From contig NC_031781.1 of NCBI RefSeq assembly GCF_001522545.3, positions 13,279,706-13,343,705 on the forward strand: a stretch of 64,000 nucleotides of DNA, read 5' to 3'. The notes below the pieces were generated by a model. The model saw nothing but the letters and a program-made list of their open reading frames with translations. It was not told the origin of the DNA and made no database searches. Both the position numbers and the translations under genes were made by a program. The stretch is from Parus major (Eukaryota; Chordata; Aves; Passeriformes; Paridae). This document shows positions 1-12,190 of the stretch, piece by piece (the stretch's first letter is position 1; every line of letters begins with the position of its first letter).

Positions 1-2159
1 TACTATGAAAATACAGTGCTCCAGCTCCAAATTTCACAATACTGTCAGAGTTGGTTTGCTTTATGATGGCACTTTATTAGCTCAAATAAGAACATCACAT
101 TCCCTAAAGACAGCATCTGGCCATTAACGTATGAACAGTATGTATCCTTTGATGCAGATGATGCTATTATAGGAATCATGTCTATATTATTTAAAAATTC
201 TTTTAAGAAGATCAATTAAAACAAATCTGTCTGCACTTGTAATAAATTGTCAGACTCGAGCAATTTAAATGTCACCTGCTACTAAAAGCAAAACTCACAG
301 GTCTGTCTTGCTCCAGGATTTAACTCCACAAGGGTGAGGAGTTATGCATGCTGGAGGGAGTGAAAAGTGGTAAATCCCACGCTCACAGGTAAGATTTATA
401 TGGGAAAAGAGATGCAACTTAACAACAAAAACCCCGCAAAACAAACCAAAGAGTTTAAATCCTGGAGCTTGGTGTTTACCTATGTTGAGTTATTTTGCAG
501 TGTTTTCTGAAAACTATAAAAAAAAATTAAAATGTATTTTTCCAGGTAATTTATATTATGAATAACACATTAAAAATATGAGATGCTAACAATACGGAAC
601 ATTTAGAGTATTTCACCAGAAATAATGTCGAGGAAAAGAAAATAATCACCATTTTCCTGAACAACAGCTTCTGCAAAGCTGACCACAGGCACACCCAGGT
701 CCCAGACCCAGTTCTCCTGAGCAGCAAGGGCAAAGAGGGGCATTTCACTACAGCTCATACCTCTGCACCCATAGGTATTTTGGCATCTCCATGGTATCAG
801 ACAGTGGCTCACTTCCCTGGGGTGTGCAAACTCTCCCTGTGATGTTTGTTCAGAGCAGGACTGGAGTGGGAGACCTGCCCCCTTGGGATCCATATGCCAA
901 CAGGCCAAGTACTGACAGGGCATCTCACTCCAGTCTTCCACACACCCTGTTTTTGTCCTAGTGTTTTGGTCTTGTTTACTGGTGGGACAGAAACTTGAGG
1001 TTGCACAAATTCTGCTTTCTCACCCAGGGAGAAATCCCTGCCTTGCTGAAGGCTCAGGAAACTTCCAGGACTTCATTTGCCCCCTCAAAGTCCTGCCAGC
1101 CTCTTGTTTTTTCTGAATACCTGTTTACAGGTTACAGAGTTCCCATGAAAAGGAAAGCTGCATGTTTCAGGACAGTCCCAAATGTGGCTGGTTTCTGGAG
1201 GAGCTCAGCAAGCTGGAGTCTGGCACTGTAGAGGCTTAGCTTGGCTGAGGGATGGTAAATGCAAATGAACTCTACAGTTTTACTCATTTATGGCACAGAT
1301 AAGGGCCTTGGGTGTTTCTCAAGTTTTGCTGCTGTTTCTTGTATTATTTGAAACAAAAAAAAAAATAAAAATCAAGGTTCCCCTTAATATAATTTACTGA
1401 GCAAATATTGAAATTGGAGAGTTCCTGGTTAACTCCCCAGTCTATCCTATACTATCTAGCACCTCAATGGCTACAAGAAGTAGAAATCACTTCCTTTTGC
1501 AAAAGGAGCCCAAAGACAGGTCCCTCAGTAAGATCTGGTTGTTTCTGCACCTCTGAAGCCAAGGGAAAGCTTTTCCATTGATCAGTGCAGCATCAGGCCC
1601 ATTCTCATTTGCAACATTGATCTGCTCTCAAATATAACTAAAAGACAAAAGTGTTAATAAGAACAACTGCTCAAAGATGCTGTCTTTAAAGAAAATATTG
1701 ATGCTTATATAACTTTGGCAGCCAGCAGATGTCAATCTTAATTTTTTTCCTTCTTATTTTAAATATTTCCCTGGTTAAGTTACTATACATCAGAATATTC
1801 TGCTAAGATAGCTGGAGCACTGACAGTTACATGAAACGTATACGATATACTTATCAAACATTTCATCCAACATCATGTAAAGCTCATACATATTTATAGT
1901 TTCCATGCAAAATGTTATGCAACAACAATGTTATTTTGTGCTGACGTTGATATTTGAAAATGTTGCATATGTCAGACATTGCTAGACAAAAAAATGTGGA
2001 CATTTTGAAATAAATGCTACCTCTAAATCTCTAAAACCTACCACGTCGCGCTAGGTGTTCTGTATAAAGCTGCATATGAGGACTAGCTTTCTACTGCTAC
2101 ACGAGCGGCTGCTAGACTAGAAAACCACTGAATAAAAGAAAGGAAGACTATTACAGTAC

Positions 2160-2264
2160 TTGGCGGCTGTTTGGCCATGCCTTTGAGCATATGATCTATC
2201 ATGTTAGTCTGCGTTTGAGGAGATGATGGTGGCCCAGCCGGCGGCTTGGGCTTGGGCGGACGGG
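2160..2264 (-). CDS. Candidate undescribed 105-nt cassette exon of CADPS (proline-rich insert)
   Basis: On the CADPS sense strand a TCTCTCTCTCTCC tract is followed by GCACAACCAG, with no competing AG between, then an open frame of 34 codons. It reads (x)RPPKPKPPAGPPSSPQTQT then NMIDHMLKGMAKQPP, up to a weak donor A|GTACTG at 2159. Entry and exit are both phase 1, the phase of the host intron after the microexon, and the length is divisible by three. The GC-rich, CpG-containing start stands out from AT-rich surroundings. PxxP strings such as RPPKPKPP could bind SH3 domains. I do not recognise it from any CAPS1 isoform. The weak donor is the main objection; a second one (ACT|GTAATA, exon end 2155) would break the frame. 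Confidence 0.27.
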
Positions 2265-3397
2265 CTGGTTGTGCATGACGGAGAGAGAGAGACGCCAAAA
2301 GTAAAGAGACAAAATGACTTTAAAAACAGTGACAAAAAGATGGGAATTTCAAAAGGAACATAAGCAGAAATGATCAAATACAAATGGGATAAGCTGCTGG
2401 GCTTTTGCTTATCGGTATTTGGGGTATTACATGGTAATGACACCATTTGACAACACATATTCTAGAAGTCAGCAGATTCGAACATCCTGAAGTACCGTGC
2501 AATCAGAAAGCTAAAAATTCAATGCAAGTATGAAACCACACTCCGTGCAGTCACACGAGGAGACTGAGATGGGTTAATTCAGTTAAAACTCTGGAATTCA
2601 GAAAAGGTGAACTAAAAAACACGACTTGAAGTCGGCTCCCCAGTACTTAGGCACGTTTAGCAATAGAATAATGAGCCATAAGAATTAATTGCTTTGCAAA
2701 TATCAATTACACATTTTAGAATTAAACGTCACTGTTGGTTAAAGGGAGCTATAAAATATTCTTGTGCAATTTAAACATGTAAAAAAATCTGTCACTTAAA
2801 AATGTGTGGTTCCTGATCGTTTCCAGCTCATTTAATTATTTTCAACTTGGAATTCTAGTGGCTTTTATATTCTGGGTTGAATCATATATAAAAACTTGCC
2901 AGCTCTATCAAATATGTTACTTGCTATTCCAAATGTTAGAATACTGCAATCAGGACTTGACCCATCTGTCATATAGTTTACAATATCAGCATAGGAAAAA
3001 TTCAAAGAAAATAGCCTTTCCTTTTACATACACCCAGAGAATAAATTATATACTGTGAATATATTAACACAATAGTTTCTATTCCTTTTAATAACAGTTT
3101 TTAGCAGCATTGTGACTATTTTTAATCATGTCATTTGCAAGGAATCTGGCATATTTATCTGGACATTCTATTGCCAAAAGTCCTTGCCATTTTGCTTGCA
3201 TTTTCCAGTGGGGGAAAAAAAAAATCAGTTGGCTTGTGCAAAGGAGATTTCTGATTGCTTTTATTTCTCACAGAACTGTAACACTTATCGAAGTATAATA
3301 AAGAATATTCGAGTAAACCATTAAGGAGTGTGAGTTAGGCTGGTGCCCCTCTCCATACACAGGGGTAAATACACATACCTACATAAAAACACACACA

Positions 3398-3423
3398 ATG
3401 CACACATGTGTGCACATGCACAC
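3398..3423. repeat. Alternating purine-pyrimidine run with 16-bp palindrome
   Basis: Twenty-six bases alternate strictly between purine and pyrimidine, flanked by CA repeats. Inside it TGCACACATGTGTGCA (3399-3414) is a perfect palindrome, so it could form Z-DNA or a small cruciform. Confidence 0.6.
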
Positions 3424-6400
3424 TCACACACACATTTTTAATCTTTTAAGCTGTGTAATGATTAATTCAAACTCTCAGATTCAAGCTACTGGCTTTCTTT
3501 CTTTTCCTTGTTTTCTTACAACAGGAAAAACAAACCTATTCATTCATCTCTGGAGTAATCCTGATCTTTGTTCAATGTTTACCAAGGGTGACTTTGTCCC
3601 CAGAAACAAGCCTCTCAAGCTCAAGTGACAAAAATAACTGCTTTTTGGGCATTGGCCTAATGACTTTTTCTCTACTTTAAAACATAATCAAGAATTCCAT
3701 TTGGCTATGCACTGACTGCTCATGGAAATGTAGGAAGAATATTTTACTGCCCATCTCTATGGAGTGAAGTTTGTGCCAAGGTCTCTGGATGGGAAGGGAT
3801 GGTGGGGAGAGGGAATTGCACATCTCCTCCCACCCATGTCTGACAACCACAGGGTGGAAACCCCTCACTACCCAGGGGAGTCTGTTGGGTGGCAAATTTG
3901 GGGGTGTCAAAGACAGAGAGCTCTTCCTAAGAGTGCCAAAGCCAATGTGAAAGGAATCTGAGTTGCACAGCATTGCACACCTCAGCACTGCAGCCCTCAA
4001 GCATCCTTAAATGTGGAGTCCAGCCCCTGCATCCCTAACAGCTACCCATCCAAAAATAGCTCTTAGGCTTCACAGACATCCAGACTCCAGAGTGTTGAAC
4101 GGGCCCGATTAGCACAAGTGTTTTCTGTCCTAGGGAAAAGTCATTAATAGAGAAGGAGGAGGAGGAGGAAAAGGCAAGAGATGCAGCAGCATCTTCACGA
4201 GTCGCTAGTGCAGCGCGTACAGAACAGCTTGGAGGAGGCTCCCGCTGTGCAGTTGTCAGCACAGTGCCCTGGGGTGGCTCTCACTTCTCTGGGGGGCCTG
4301 TGAGAGACCCCTCCAGCACCTTACCCTGCTCCTGGCATCCCCCCACCACCACCCGCTCTTGGAAACAGGCTCCCACAAGGCACTGGAGCAGGCTAAGAAA
4401 CAAACTCTTGATATAATTCTGATCTGGCCCAATCTGCACAAATATTCAGCTTTTTTCACACATTTCAGTTTTTCAGACCCAAATTCAAGGCTCTTGCATG
4501 ATGGCTGCAGAACCACCTGGAGCTGAAGGAGGGGAAGGGTTCTCTCTGTTCCTGGGGGCACTGAACACTCATAAGCCCCACCTCATGCTTTTCTTTGTCA
4601 TCTCTTTATTGCAAGAACATTTAAATTGTTTAATTGTTTAATTTCCTCTGCAAATTTAAACAGAAATGGGGTTGTGACGGCCCTGCACTAGGAGGCACCA
4701 GAATTCATATACTTCTCTAGCTCCAGGTCTCAGAGATGACAAGTGAGGTCCCTTTCAGGGACTCAGCTCCTGCTCAGAGCAAGGGAAATGTGAGAGGCTG
4801 GATGAGTTTTACAGCACTTGCTAGTGATCAGCTGTGGTGTATGGCAAGTTTTGTTTCACTTTGGCTTTTCTTTTTCCCTGTCCTTTTCCTGTCTGATCCC
4901 TCACTACAGCCAGTTCAGTATCAGAAATGCTCTTGTACCTGCTGCTCATGTGTGTCAGATGAGTTTTAAACACCTTCATCACTGAAATCAGAGCCAGGAG
5001 CAGCTTCTTACTGCCTGACAAAGTGCTTTCCTGGACAAACTTCTTCTAAAGGTTTTTATGCTTCTGCATGACATATAAAATACTTGCAGAAGCTCAAATT
5101 ACTTGGAAAATTCTGGGTTTGTGCTTGCATTGAGCTTCAGCCTGCAATAAGAGGTATATTGATAAATCTGTGCTACTTTGGGAATAGATGTTGCATACAT
5201 TTCATTGTGTGTGACTCTGTACAGACTGGAAGATTTTTAAACTATGTATTTCTCCTTCAGCACCATGATTTCTGCTACATGGGTTACTAACACATCAGCA
5301 ACATTAAGAATTACACTTGAAATAGAAGAAGAATATGATTGACTTTCCATATTTTTTAGAAGCATAGCCACTGGTTCAATGATTTCCTCATAATAATGAA
5401 AAATATATGACCCTTGCCAAAGGCTTTAGCATCCAAGTGTTATGTGTGCATTCATTTGTGAGCCAATCATCAAAACAATATAAAATGCTGCTGTTCTCAA
5501 GACAACTATAAAGCATAATGGACCTAGCCCAAGGACAAGGCAGGGCAGTCTTCTATTATACCCACGAAATTAATCTGCGTGTATCTGAAAGGGATTTCAG
5601 TGATGATATTTTTTCTCTCAAAATTAGATGTTTTATTTTAAAGAAAAGAAAAAATTATAGAAATATTTTGGTTTTTTAATTCAGAAAGAGATGCCAATTC
5701 ACCTCAAAACCTCATCATACCAAAGAGATAACTGCTTTCCTGATTTTCAAATGATTATTGAGCCTACTGAAGAATCTGTGCCTTCTGAATTGTGTCTCAT
5801 GCCCCAGGCAGCAAGTTGCTCCCGCAGTTGGTGAGAGACTCATAGAAAGATAACATCAGAATGCAGATCTTCAGATTTCTGAAGCTCCTGCAATAACTTT
5901 GTACTGCTTTAGACACTACCTTTGAAAGGGCAAGAGGAAATCTTGAGAGCTGCGTAATGATTCTTTGTTAAACACAGCCGAATGCCACTTCAAGGAATGA
6001 AACAAATAAAGCAGCATTTCAGCACACATGGATACAGCCTGAGTGAAAGTATAGGATTTATTAATGACTTCAGCCTCTGCTCCTGCACACAAAGATGTTT
6101 TCATATATTTTTCATATTTATTTACTCAAAGAATGCAATTTTATTTTCTTTTTAAGCTTTGTGCTTTATGACAAATGCTGGAGTGATTGCCCAGCAGGGG
6201 TTGGGCTGACAGAGCACCAGGACCTGTCCTTGCCTCGGACCTGGTCAATTGACAGGCAGCTCAGCTCCTCAGCTGAGTTATGGATATGTGCACAGAGCCT
6301 CCCAGGCTGAGATCCAGAAATAGGGAAGGCGAGTGACGTAAAGTGAGCATGGGACTGTGACAAGGGCCAGTACGAATGCCTTGGAAAATGCCACTGCTTC

Positions 6401-8717
6401 TCAACAACCTGCTGTGTTGCTCTAGTCTAAAACCAACCTCTCCTGCCTTCCACGCCTGCTGGGGCGAGGGTAGGATCAAGATGCTCCATGGCTGGTGCCA
6501 GCTCGGGCTGACGCAGCCCAAGCTGCCGTGCTCAGCCCCTCTCCTACGGGCACAGGAGGGTCCCCAGCCTGACACAGGCACCTGAGGGATGTCTGCCTCT
6601 GTCCAGGCACTGCAGCTGCCCCTCGCTGCTCTGTGGGCAGCACTGAGCCCTGAACTGACCGGGTTCCAGCTTCACACCCACCTGGCACCACCACTGGGGG
6701 TGTTTTCAAGTGGGGTCAAGCTTCCCCAGGAGCCCAGCCGGGGAGGCCAGTGTGTGCCAGCCGTGCAGCACGGCGAGGTGTGGTGCCCTGGGAGACTCCT
6801 TCCCTGCACAGGGGATGGAGTGGCTGCTGGACAAGCAAAAACCTGGTGTTTCTGGATAGCCCAAGAATAGGTGATTTGCCTTGGGGACTTCAGTGGGTCC
6901 CTCTGCTCTCCAGCTACTTTCCATGAGATGTCCCACTGCTCTGCCACCCACGCCCTGGCACTAAGCACCGAGGTGAGACCTGTCTCCATCCTCGTGTCTC
7001 CTCTCTGCACCAACTCAGCACTGCCTTGAGAAACCTCTCCTTACAGAGACCAAACCCAAACTGCTATATGAAAATTACTCAGTCTGAAAACTGAACCCAG
7101 TGCAAGGTGGCATTTGTGTTCATGGGATCCTTGTGCATAAGAGATGGAGAAGTTATTATTTTCTAAAATAATTATGTATTCCTGACTTACATAAATAAAC
7201 AAACATTTATTAAAAGGTTACAATTATTTATCTGAGTGTTAGCAGCTTTGTCTGATAAATAATTAAAGTATTTTATTTTTAATTATTTTAGCAGTTTCCT
7301 GTTTAATGTTCTATTTCAATATTTTAATGCAAGGCAAGAAACTACACACTTCTCAGGAGAAAGGAGAACCAAGGGGTGACACTTGTGTGTTTAAGTTGTT
7401 TCCAGCATCTTATTTTTATCCTTGCTTCTGGCAAAATAAAAAAGTCAGGCCAAACCCCAGTCACTTTTGACTCCACTTAAGCTGAGGAACCAGTTTCAAG
7501 TGAGTCCTGCTGACTTTGTCTGAATTTTTTTTATTTAAAACAAAGGGAGATTTGTGGGCACAAAGCAGTGGAGTCACAGCTCCCTGTGCCCTTTCACTTG
7601 CTGTAAGCATTGGGAAGAAGCAGGTTATTTTTAAACAAGCTGGACCATAGGAATGTCCTTCTGAATTTCTAAACTGCAGGCACGTGACAGGTTGTTGCAG
7701 TGAGCACGATGCTCCGTGTAGTTATTGTGCTCAATGCACAACAGCCTGTGCTCACTCTAATTGTTACAGTTAATTGTAGTAATTGGGACTGTTCTATTTA
7801 CTTCTGTTTATTTGCACCTTTTATAGATGTAAGGAAAATTATTCTCCATTTTCTAAATATTGATTGTTATTTACAATTCATTTTATATGATACTATATAT
7901 TATGGGCCAAATTTGAGCTAAGGAGGTCTGGGAAAGCCAGAACCTGTCCCAGCCTCTTGTAGTGCTCCTCTAAAGCAATTTCTCCATGCAAACAGAGCTG
8001 AAATCAACTGGATCCTGTCTTTTTTCCCCACAAAACAGAACAATCTACTCACAGAAAGAAATGAACAGTTCAGGTTTCAAGGACTTTGGAACTAGGACTC
8101 TGGGATACAACAGAAACGAGAAGAGGGGCTGCAGAGCTCCACCATCCCTTCTGCAGAGATGGACACTTGAGCTGAGCCTTTGCCTTGTTACATGTCACCA
8201 CAGGTTATAAACGAGACACAAACACGACTTCTGTCCCACCAGATTGTTTGTTACACATTAACAAATAAATAGAAATAAAGAAATAAAGAAAAACCCAGTC
8301 CTCCCATTAGGGCAGAAAACAGAAGGTATGAAAACCAAAAATGAACGTTAGTTTACTTATAAATGTGCTTGTTAGGTGTGGAAAATTAATGGCCAAATTA
8401 CCAACAATTTTTCACCCAAAATGAGCTGCAGTTCTTTGGAAAAACAAGAAACCTTCTCTTTACAAAGACTAGATTCTTCTCTACAACTGTCTCCTAAGAA
8501 GGCACTACATCTCTACAGGGTATTTTTATTCTACGCTCTATTCTATGAAAGGAGGAAAAGGAGATTATGTAGACAGCACAAATTAACTCCTTAAGTATCA
8601 ATGCATCTCCATTTTCAGCCTGAAGGAGTACATATCTTAAGGAGCTATGAAAATAGAAAACAAAATAAATAGAACTCAACAGTCCTAACAATTTATAATG
8701 CATATACAATTGTTCAC

Positions 8718-8735
8718 CTGCGTCCTTTTGATTCT
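8718..8735 (-). CDS. CADPS: CADPS 18-nt microexon (window exon 12)
   Basis: Six codons' worth of sequence, AG AAT CAA AAG GAC GCA G, encode (E or Q)NQKDA and the first base of the next residue. This is the remembered CAPS1 segment KIEENQKDAENVGRL or LTIQNQKDAENV. The acceptor is TTTCATATAG at 8736-8745 and the donor GTGAAC at 8717. Entry and exit are both phase 1 and the length is divisible by three. Upstream (8741-8795) is a long UCUC-rich pyrimidine tract with a UGC 19 nt before the exon, typical of SRRM4/PTBP1-regulated neuronal microexons. The following exon (ENVGRLITP…) was not found down to position 1. Confidence 0.9.
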
Positions 8736-8740
8736 CTATA

Positions 8741-8795
8741 TGAAAGAGAGAAAGCAACAAGGAGAGAAAAGAGAGAAACAAGAACAGATATGCAG
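8741..8795 (-). promoter_or_regulatory. Pyrimidine/UCUC tract with UGC upstream of the microexon
   Basis: The sense strand just before the 18-nt exon is almost pure pyrimidine, with repeated TCTCT and CTCTCT, and one TTGCTTTCTCTC (TGC at 8754-8756, 19 nt from the exon). UCUC repeats bind PTBP1, and UGC close to the acceptor is the SRRM4 (nSR100) motif that drives neuronal microexon inclusion. The sequence is observed; the regulators are inferred. Confidence 0.55.
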
Positions 8796-8868
8796 GATTA
8801 ATGAGCAAGTGGACCGCACAGCCCCCCAGTTAAGCATGATATATGACATTTGAAAAAAAGAAAAGTCG

Positions 8869-8892
8869 CCCCGTCTTGCCCCCCGCCCCCCC
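8869..8892 (-). other. G-rich run, possible intronic G-quadruplex
   Basis: The plus strand has C4, C6 and C7 runs within 24 nt. The CADPS sense strand therefore carries GGGGGGG C GGGGGG … GGGG, enough for a quadruplex if the long runs are split. It lies about 135 nt upstream of the microexon in the same intron. Confidence 0.45.
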
Positions 8893-9597
8893 GAGCGTGG
8901 GGTTACCAAAGGAAGCTCCTTTCACGGAGGTGAGAGAAAACGCTGCACAAATAGAAAACCAGAGAGGGAGAGCTCTGAGGACACAGAGGGGGTCTCCGAG
9001 TGACAGCAGGGTCGGGGTGTCCCCTCCAGAGCTCGGTGCAAAGGAGTAAGTAAAAAAACTGAGGAGGAGAGCAAGTAGAGTGCATCCTTTGGCTGAGAGC
9101 TAACAGACAGGAGACATTAAGATCTGATGTACAGAGAAAGGACAGCCTGATACGATCTTATACACAGGATTGGGTAAAGATTTTTATACGCAGGCAAAGG
9201 GATGGCTTTTTCCAAGTGTCCTTTATCTGACCTCTAGCTCACTTCACAATGTAGCTGCTACCTTTTGATTGTGTACCAGTGACAAGCACTTTACAAACTG
9301 GGGTTACACAGAAGCAAAGTAAAAATGCATTCAGGTCACGGACATAAAGAAGAACTGAAAAAACTTACAGACAGTCTGAGTTTGTCACAAACAGATGGGT
9401 TAATTGTCTAACCTTGTTTAGGCTGATAGAAAGTGACTGGACTTCTCACACTGGGTTTCACAGACAGAAGCAACAGACAAGCCAATGCTAAAAGACTTGA
9501 AGCAAGGAGAGTGAGTTGGTTTGGATCTGGACTTTCTTGAGGTAATGAGAACAGAGAAAGTGAGGACAGCATGGAGAGGAGGGTGGTAGGTACTCAC

Positions 9598-9666
9598 GAA
9601 TGGTTAAATCCATCACTTGAGAGGCCAAGCAGAAGACAGGATGCTCATACATTTCTCTCTTTTTCC
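9598..9666 (-). CDS. CADPS: CADPS alternative cassette exon, 69 nt (window exon 11)
   Basis: This exon encodes (G)KKREMYEHPVFCLASQVMD and LTI plus C. It matches the segment found in the long human CAPS1 isoform between …SEYAKIE and NQKDAENVG. Entry and exit are both phase 1 and the length is 69 nt, so skipping it keeps the frame; shorter isoforms lacking it are known. The acceptor is CTCTTTTATAG and the donor GTGAGT. The exit base C joined to the following microexon makes CAG (Gln), giving DLTIQNQKDA as in the mammalian isoform. Confidence 0.94.
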
Positions 9667-12066
9667 CTATAAAAGAGGATTTGGGCATGCAAGAGGCTTA
9701 GGTCAGAGGTAAAGAGGTTACAGGCTATAGGTCAGAGGAAAACTTTATATCAGGTTAAAAGGAAAGCCACAGAGTATTTTGGGATACACACAGGATAAAA
9801 AGAAGGAAAAAAACAAAAAGAAAAAAAAGAAAAAGGAGGGTTAAAATTTTGAGATCTACTGGATTAACCATTCAGCATGCCCATGAGTCACAAGAGAGGT
9901 TGTGACCATGACTCTAGAGGTTTGCTCTGAACTGTTTGCAAGAATATAATGATCAAAACATCATGAATAGAGGGAAATAGAATTTCATTGGTTTAAGGCT
10001 CCGAGATACTAAGGATTTCAGCCTTCAGTATCTAAGGCTTTCACGGGTATTTCTTCATAAGCATAGCCTCAAGCACTGCTGCCACTGATTTGGTTCTGGA
10101 TTTCTGACAAAAGTGCCATAAACATGTGGCTGTTCAAATGTCATTCAAAAGCAAAATTTCAAAGCCATGTCCAGCAAACAGGAATGTGTCTCACCAAGGT
10201 AAACTCGTCATTTGCTCTTCTAAGGAAGAATTTGAATATACAGTGGACTATGCTCATGAGAGAAAACCTGATGCATGCAGCTGGCGGATGTTGGGTTGTT
10301 CAAATTAACAATCCCAGCATGCTTGGAAATTGGTGTTACAACCACTTTTGTAGAAAGAGCATCAAAAAGTGGCTGTGGCCAATCACAGATAAAGGAGGAG
10401 AAAAGCAGAAGAGAGCAGATAGTGTGGAATGAACTATTTCTCTGAAAAGGCAGCTGGAAAAAAAATAGGTTTGTTGCTTCAAAGTATTCCCAGACCTAAA
10501 AGTCACAGTGCAAAAAGAGAGTGCAGATAATTAACACAACCAAGAAGAATTGAGGCACAAAAGGAAAAGTACACACTAACTGTTCTACTTTGGAAATGAA
10601 TGCATTTTTACTTACAGATCATAAAGTTTGTTTTTGCATAGATTTATCTGAAAGAAGAGAGCAAATCTTACCAACGAGTTAGTGATATTTATACAGAGAA
10701 CCTACGGGGGCCAGCCCTGGGTAGAAGCATCCATCAACAGAAAAGCTGTTTTTGATTCTCAGTCCTTCTCCATCCTTGTCAAGTATATTTAAATATTGCA
10801 TTTTACAGAATACACCAATTAAAGTATCCTCTGAAGCTGAGTACTTCGATAAATTGCCTGATAATACAGTGCTTATGAAACCTTTGTTCCTCCTCTATTT
10901 TTGTCACTCATTACCAAGTCAAGAGTTGATAAACATCCTTTTAGTGCCCAATTCTTAAGTGTTTCTCACTGGATGCATAACAATGAATTCATTACCACTG
11001 GTACACAATTTGCATCATTAGACAGAAAAAAAATGGAAAAAGAGAGGACATGTCATGTACAGAACCTGGACAATTTGCCATATAATAACAACCCAATTTT
11101 TCAAGTAAACAAGAACTAAGAACAAATCAGAGGGAGTTTGAGTTTGGGTTTTTTTTTTCCTCCTCTCAATATTGTCCTATAGGCATACAACAATAATCTT
11201 GGCTGTGGGAAAGCTTCACATCACACATGACAGAAACCCAGAGTCTAGAGCAGAACATACCACTTATCTGGAACACACAGGTTTAAGTAATTGGGAACTT
11301 GGAAAAAGTTGGATGGGAGTTTCAAGTTGGGAATAGCAGCCAACAAGGTACCAACATAAACTGATAACATATAAAGAACGACGAATCATAGAGCTTCAGT
11401 AACACATATCCTCCAGCAAACTTTAAAATGTCTTTTTGATGGCTACATGTGTCTCTGGTCACTGGTTATTATTCTCCCATAACTTAAAAGGTCAAAAATA
11501 TCAGCTTTGCCAGATTCAGAGTGACAAGAAAGAAATCCGATGCAAGTATGGGATCACTGATCAATGACTGCAATGCAAACTGCAAAGACAATGAAACATA
11601 CCCAGAAAAAAAGACATTTTAAACTGGCTACAAATGATTAAACATAGATTAAACAGTTTTTCAGCTTTTTATTTGTCATTTGTCTCCTGAAGTGTCACAA
11701 GCAATTAGCTGCACTATACCTTCAGCTGTAAAGATGACATCCCAAGTATTTCTCAATTTGTTTTTTAAAACCACGACGTGAGTCTGAATACTACACCACT
11801 GGCCAAATGCACTAACGATCAAAGGAAAAAAAGCTACAGTTCTTTTTAACTGCTTCATCTCTCTTTTCCAGAAAAAGAAATGATTTGCATAGCTTCCGTT
11901 CTTAACTGCTTCCGAAGCCAACACCATAAAAATGATTCTGAATCACAACAGCTTCACCGACAAGAGAGTAAATAGCAAATGAGCTTTTTTTAAAGAGCTC
12001 CCAGCCACCTAAGTTGCCACCTAGAAACATAAGAAAAATTGTAATTTCAGAAAGAAGGAGCCTTAC
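9667..12066 (-). other. CADPS: CADPS intron between exon 10 and the 69-nt cassette
   Basis: 2.4 kb, GTAAGG…CTCTTTTATAG, phase 1. A purine-rich run (plus strand) at 9794-9840 gives a pyrimidine-rich tract on the sense strand about 130-175 nt upstream of the cassette exon. It could be a PTB-type silencer but is not specific enough to claim. Confidence 0.92.
9794..9840. repeat. Purine-rich low-complexity run
   Basis: Runs of A interrupted by G over about 47 nt on the plus strand, pyrimidine-rich on the CADPS sense strand. Confidence 0.8.
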
Positions 12067-12190
12067 CTTCAATTTTGGCATACTCTGATAGTCGAGTATA
12101 ATTGACTAGAGCTGCTTGCTCCAAGCATTTACGGATGACTGTTTTTACCTCCTCTTGAGGGACCGGAGTAACTATGTCTTTCATCAGAAC
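12067..12190 (-). CDS. CADPS: CADPS coding exon (window exon 10)
   Basis: This 124-nt exon encodes [40 protein letters not shown] and E plus one base. The string [19 protein letters not shown] is diagnostic for CAPS1; CAPS2 reads ATPxPAEEVKKVVRKCLEK in this place. Human CAPS1 has Ser where this has Thr in VNYTRL, as I remember it. The acceptor is TTGTGTCAAG and the donor GTAAGG. Entry is phase 0 and exit is phase 1 (G|). The split codon becomes Gly if the 69-nt cassette follows and Glu if the microexon follows. Confidence 0.97.

Larger units (their letters stand above)
1..8717 (-). other. CADPS: CADPS intron after the microexon (partial)
   Basis: At least 8.7 kb, beginning GTGAAC, phase 1. 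I looked for the next CAPS1 segment (ENVGRLITPAKKLEDTIRL…) and for AFAWWSDLM and did not find either. Besides the proline-rich candidate exon (2160-2264), it contains an alternating purine-pyrimidine run near 3.4 kb and a GC-rich stretch at 6180-7020 with no gene. Confidence 0.85.
8736..9597 (-). other. CADPS: CADPS intron between the 69-nt cassette and the microexon
   Basis: 862 nt, GTGAGT…CATATAG, phase 1. It contains the G-rich run at 8869-8892 and the long UCUC tract in front of the microexon, so both elements are in position to control the microexon. Confidence 0.92.

Noticed and set aside
4035..4262. Minus-strand frame with Ser-rich tract opposite a GAGGAGGAGG run
   Set aside because: It is explained by the GGA simple repeat and some CpG-rich flank; no splice sites of the right phase.
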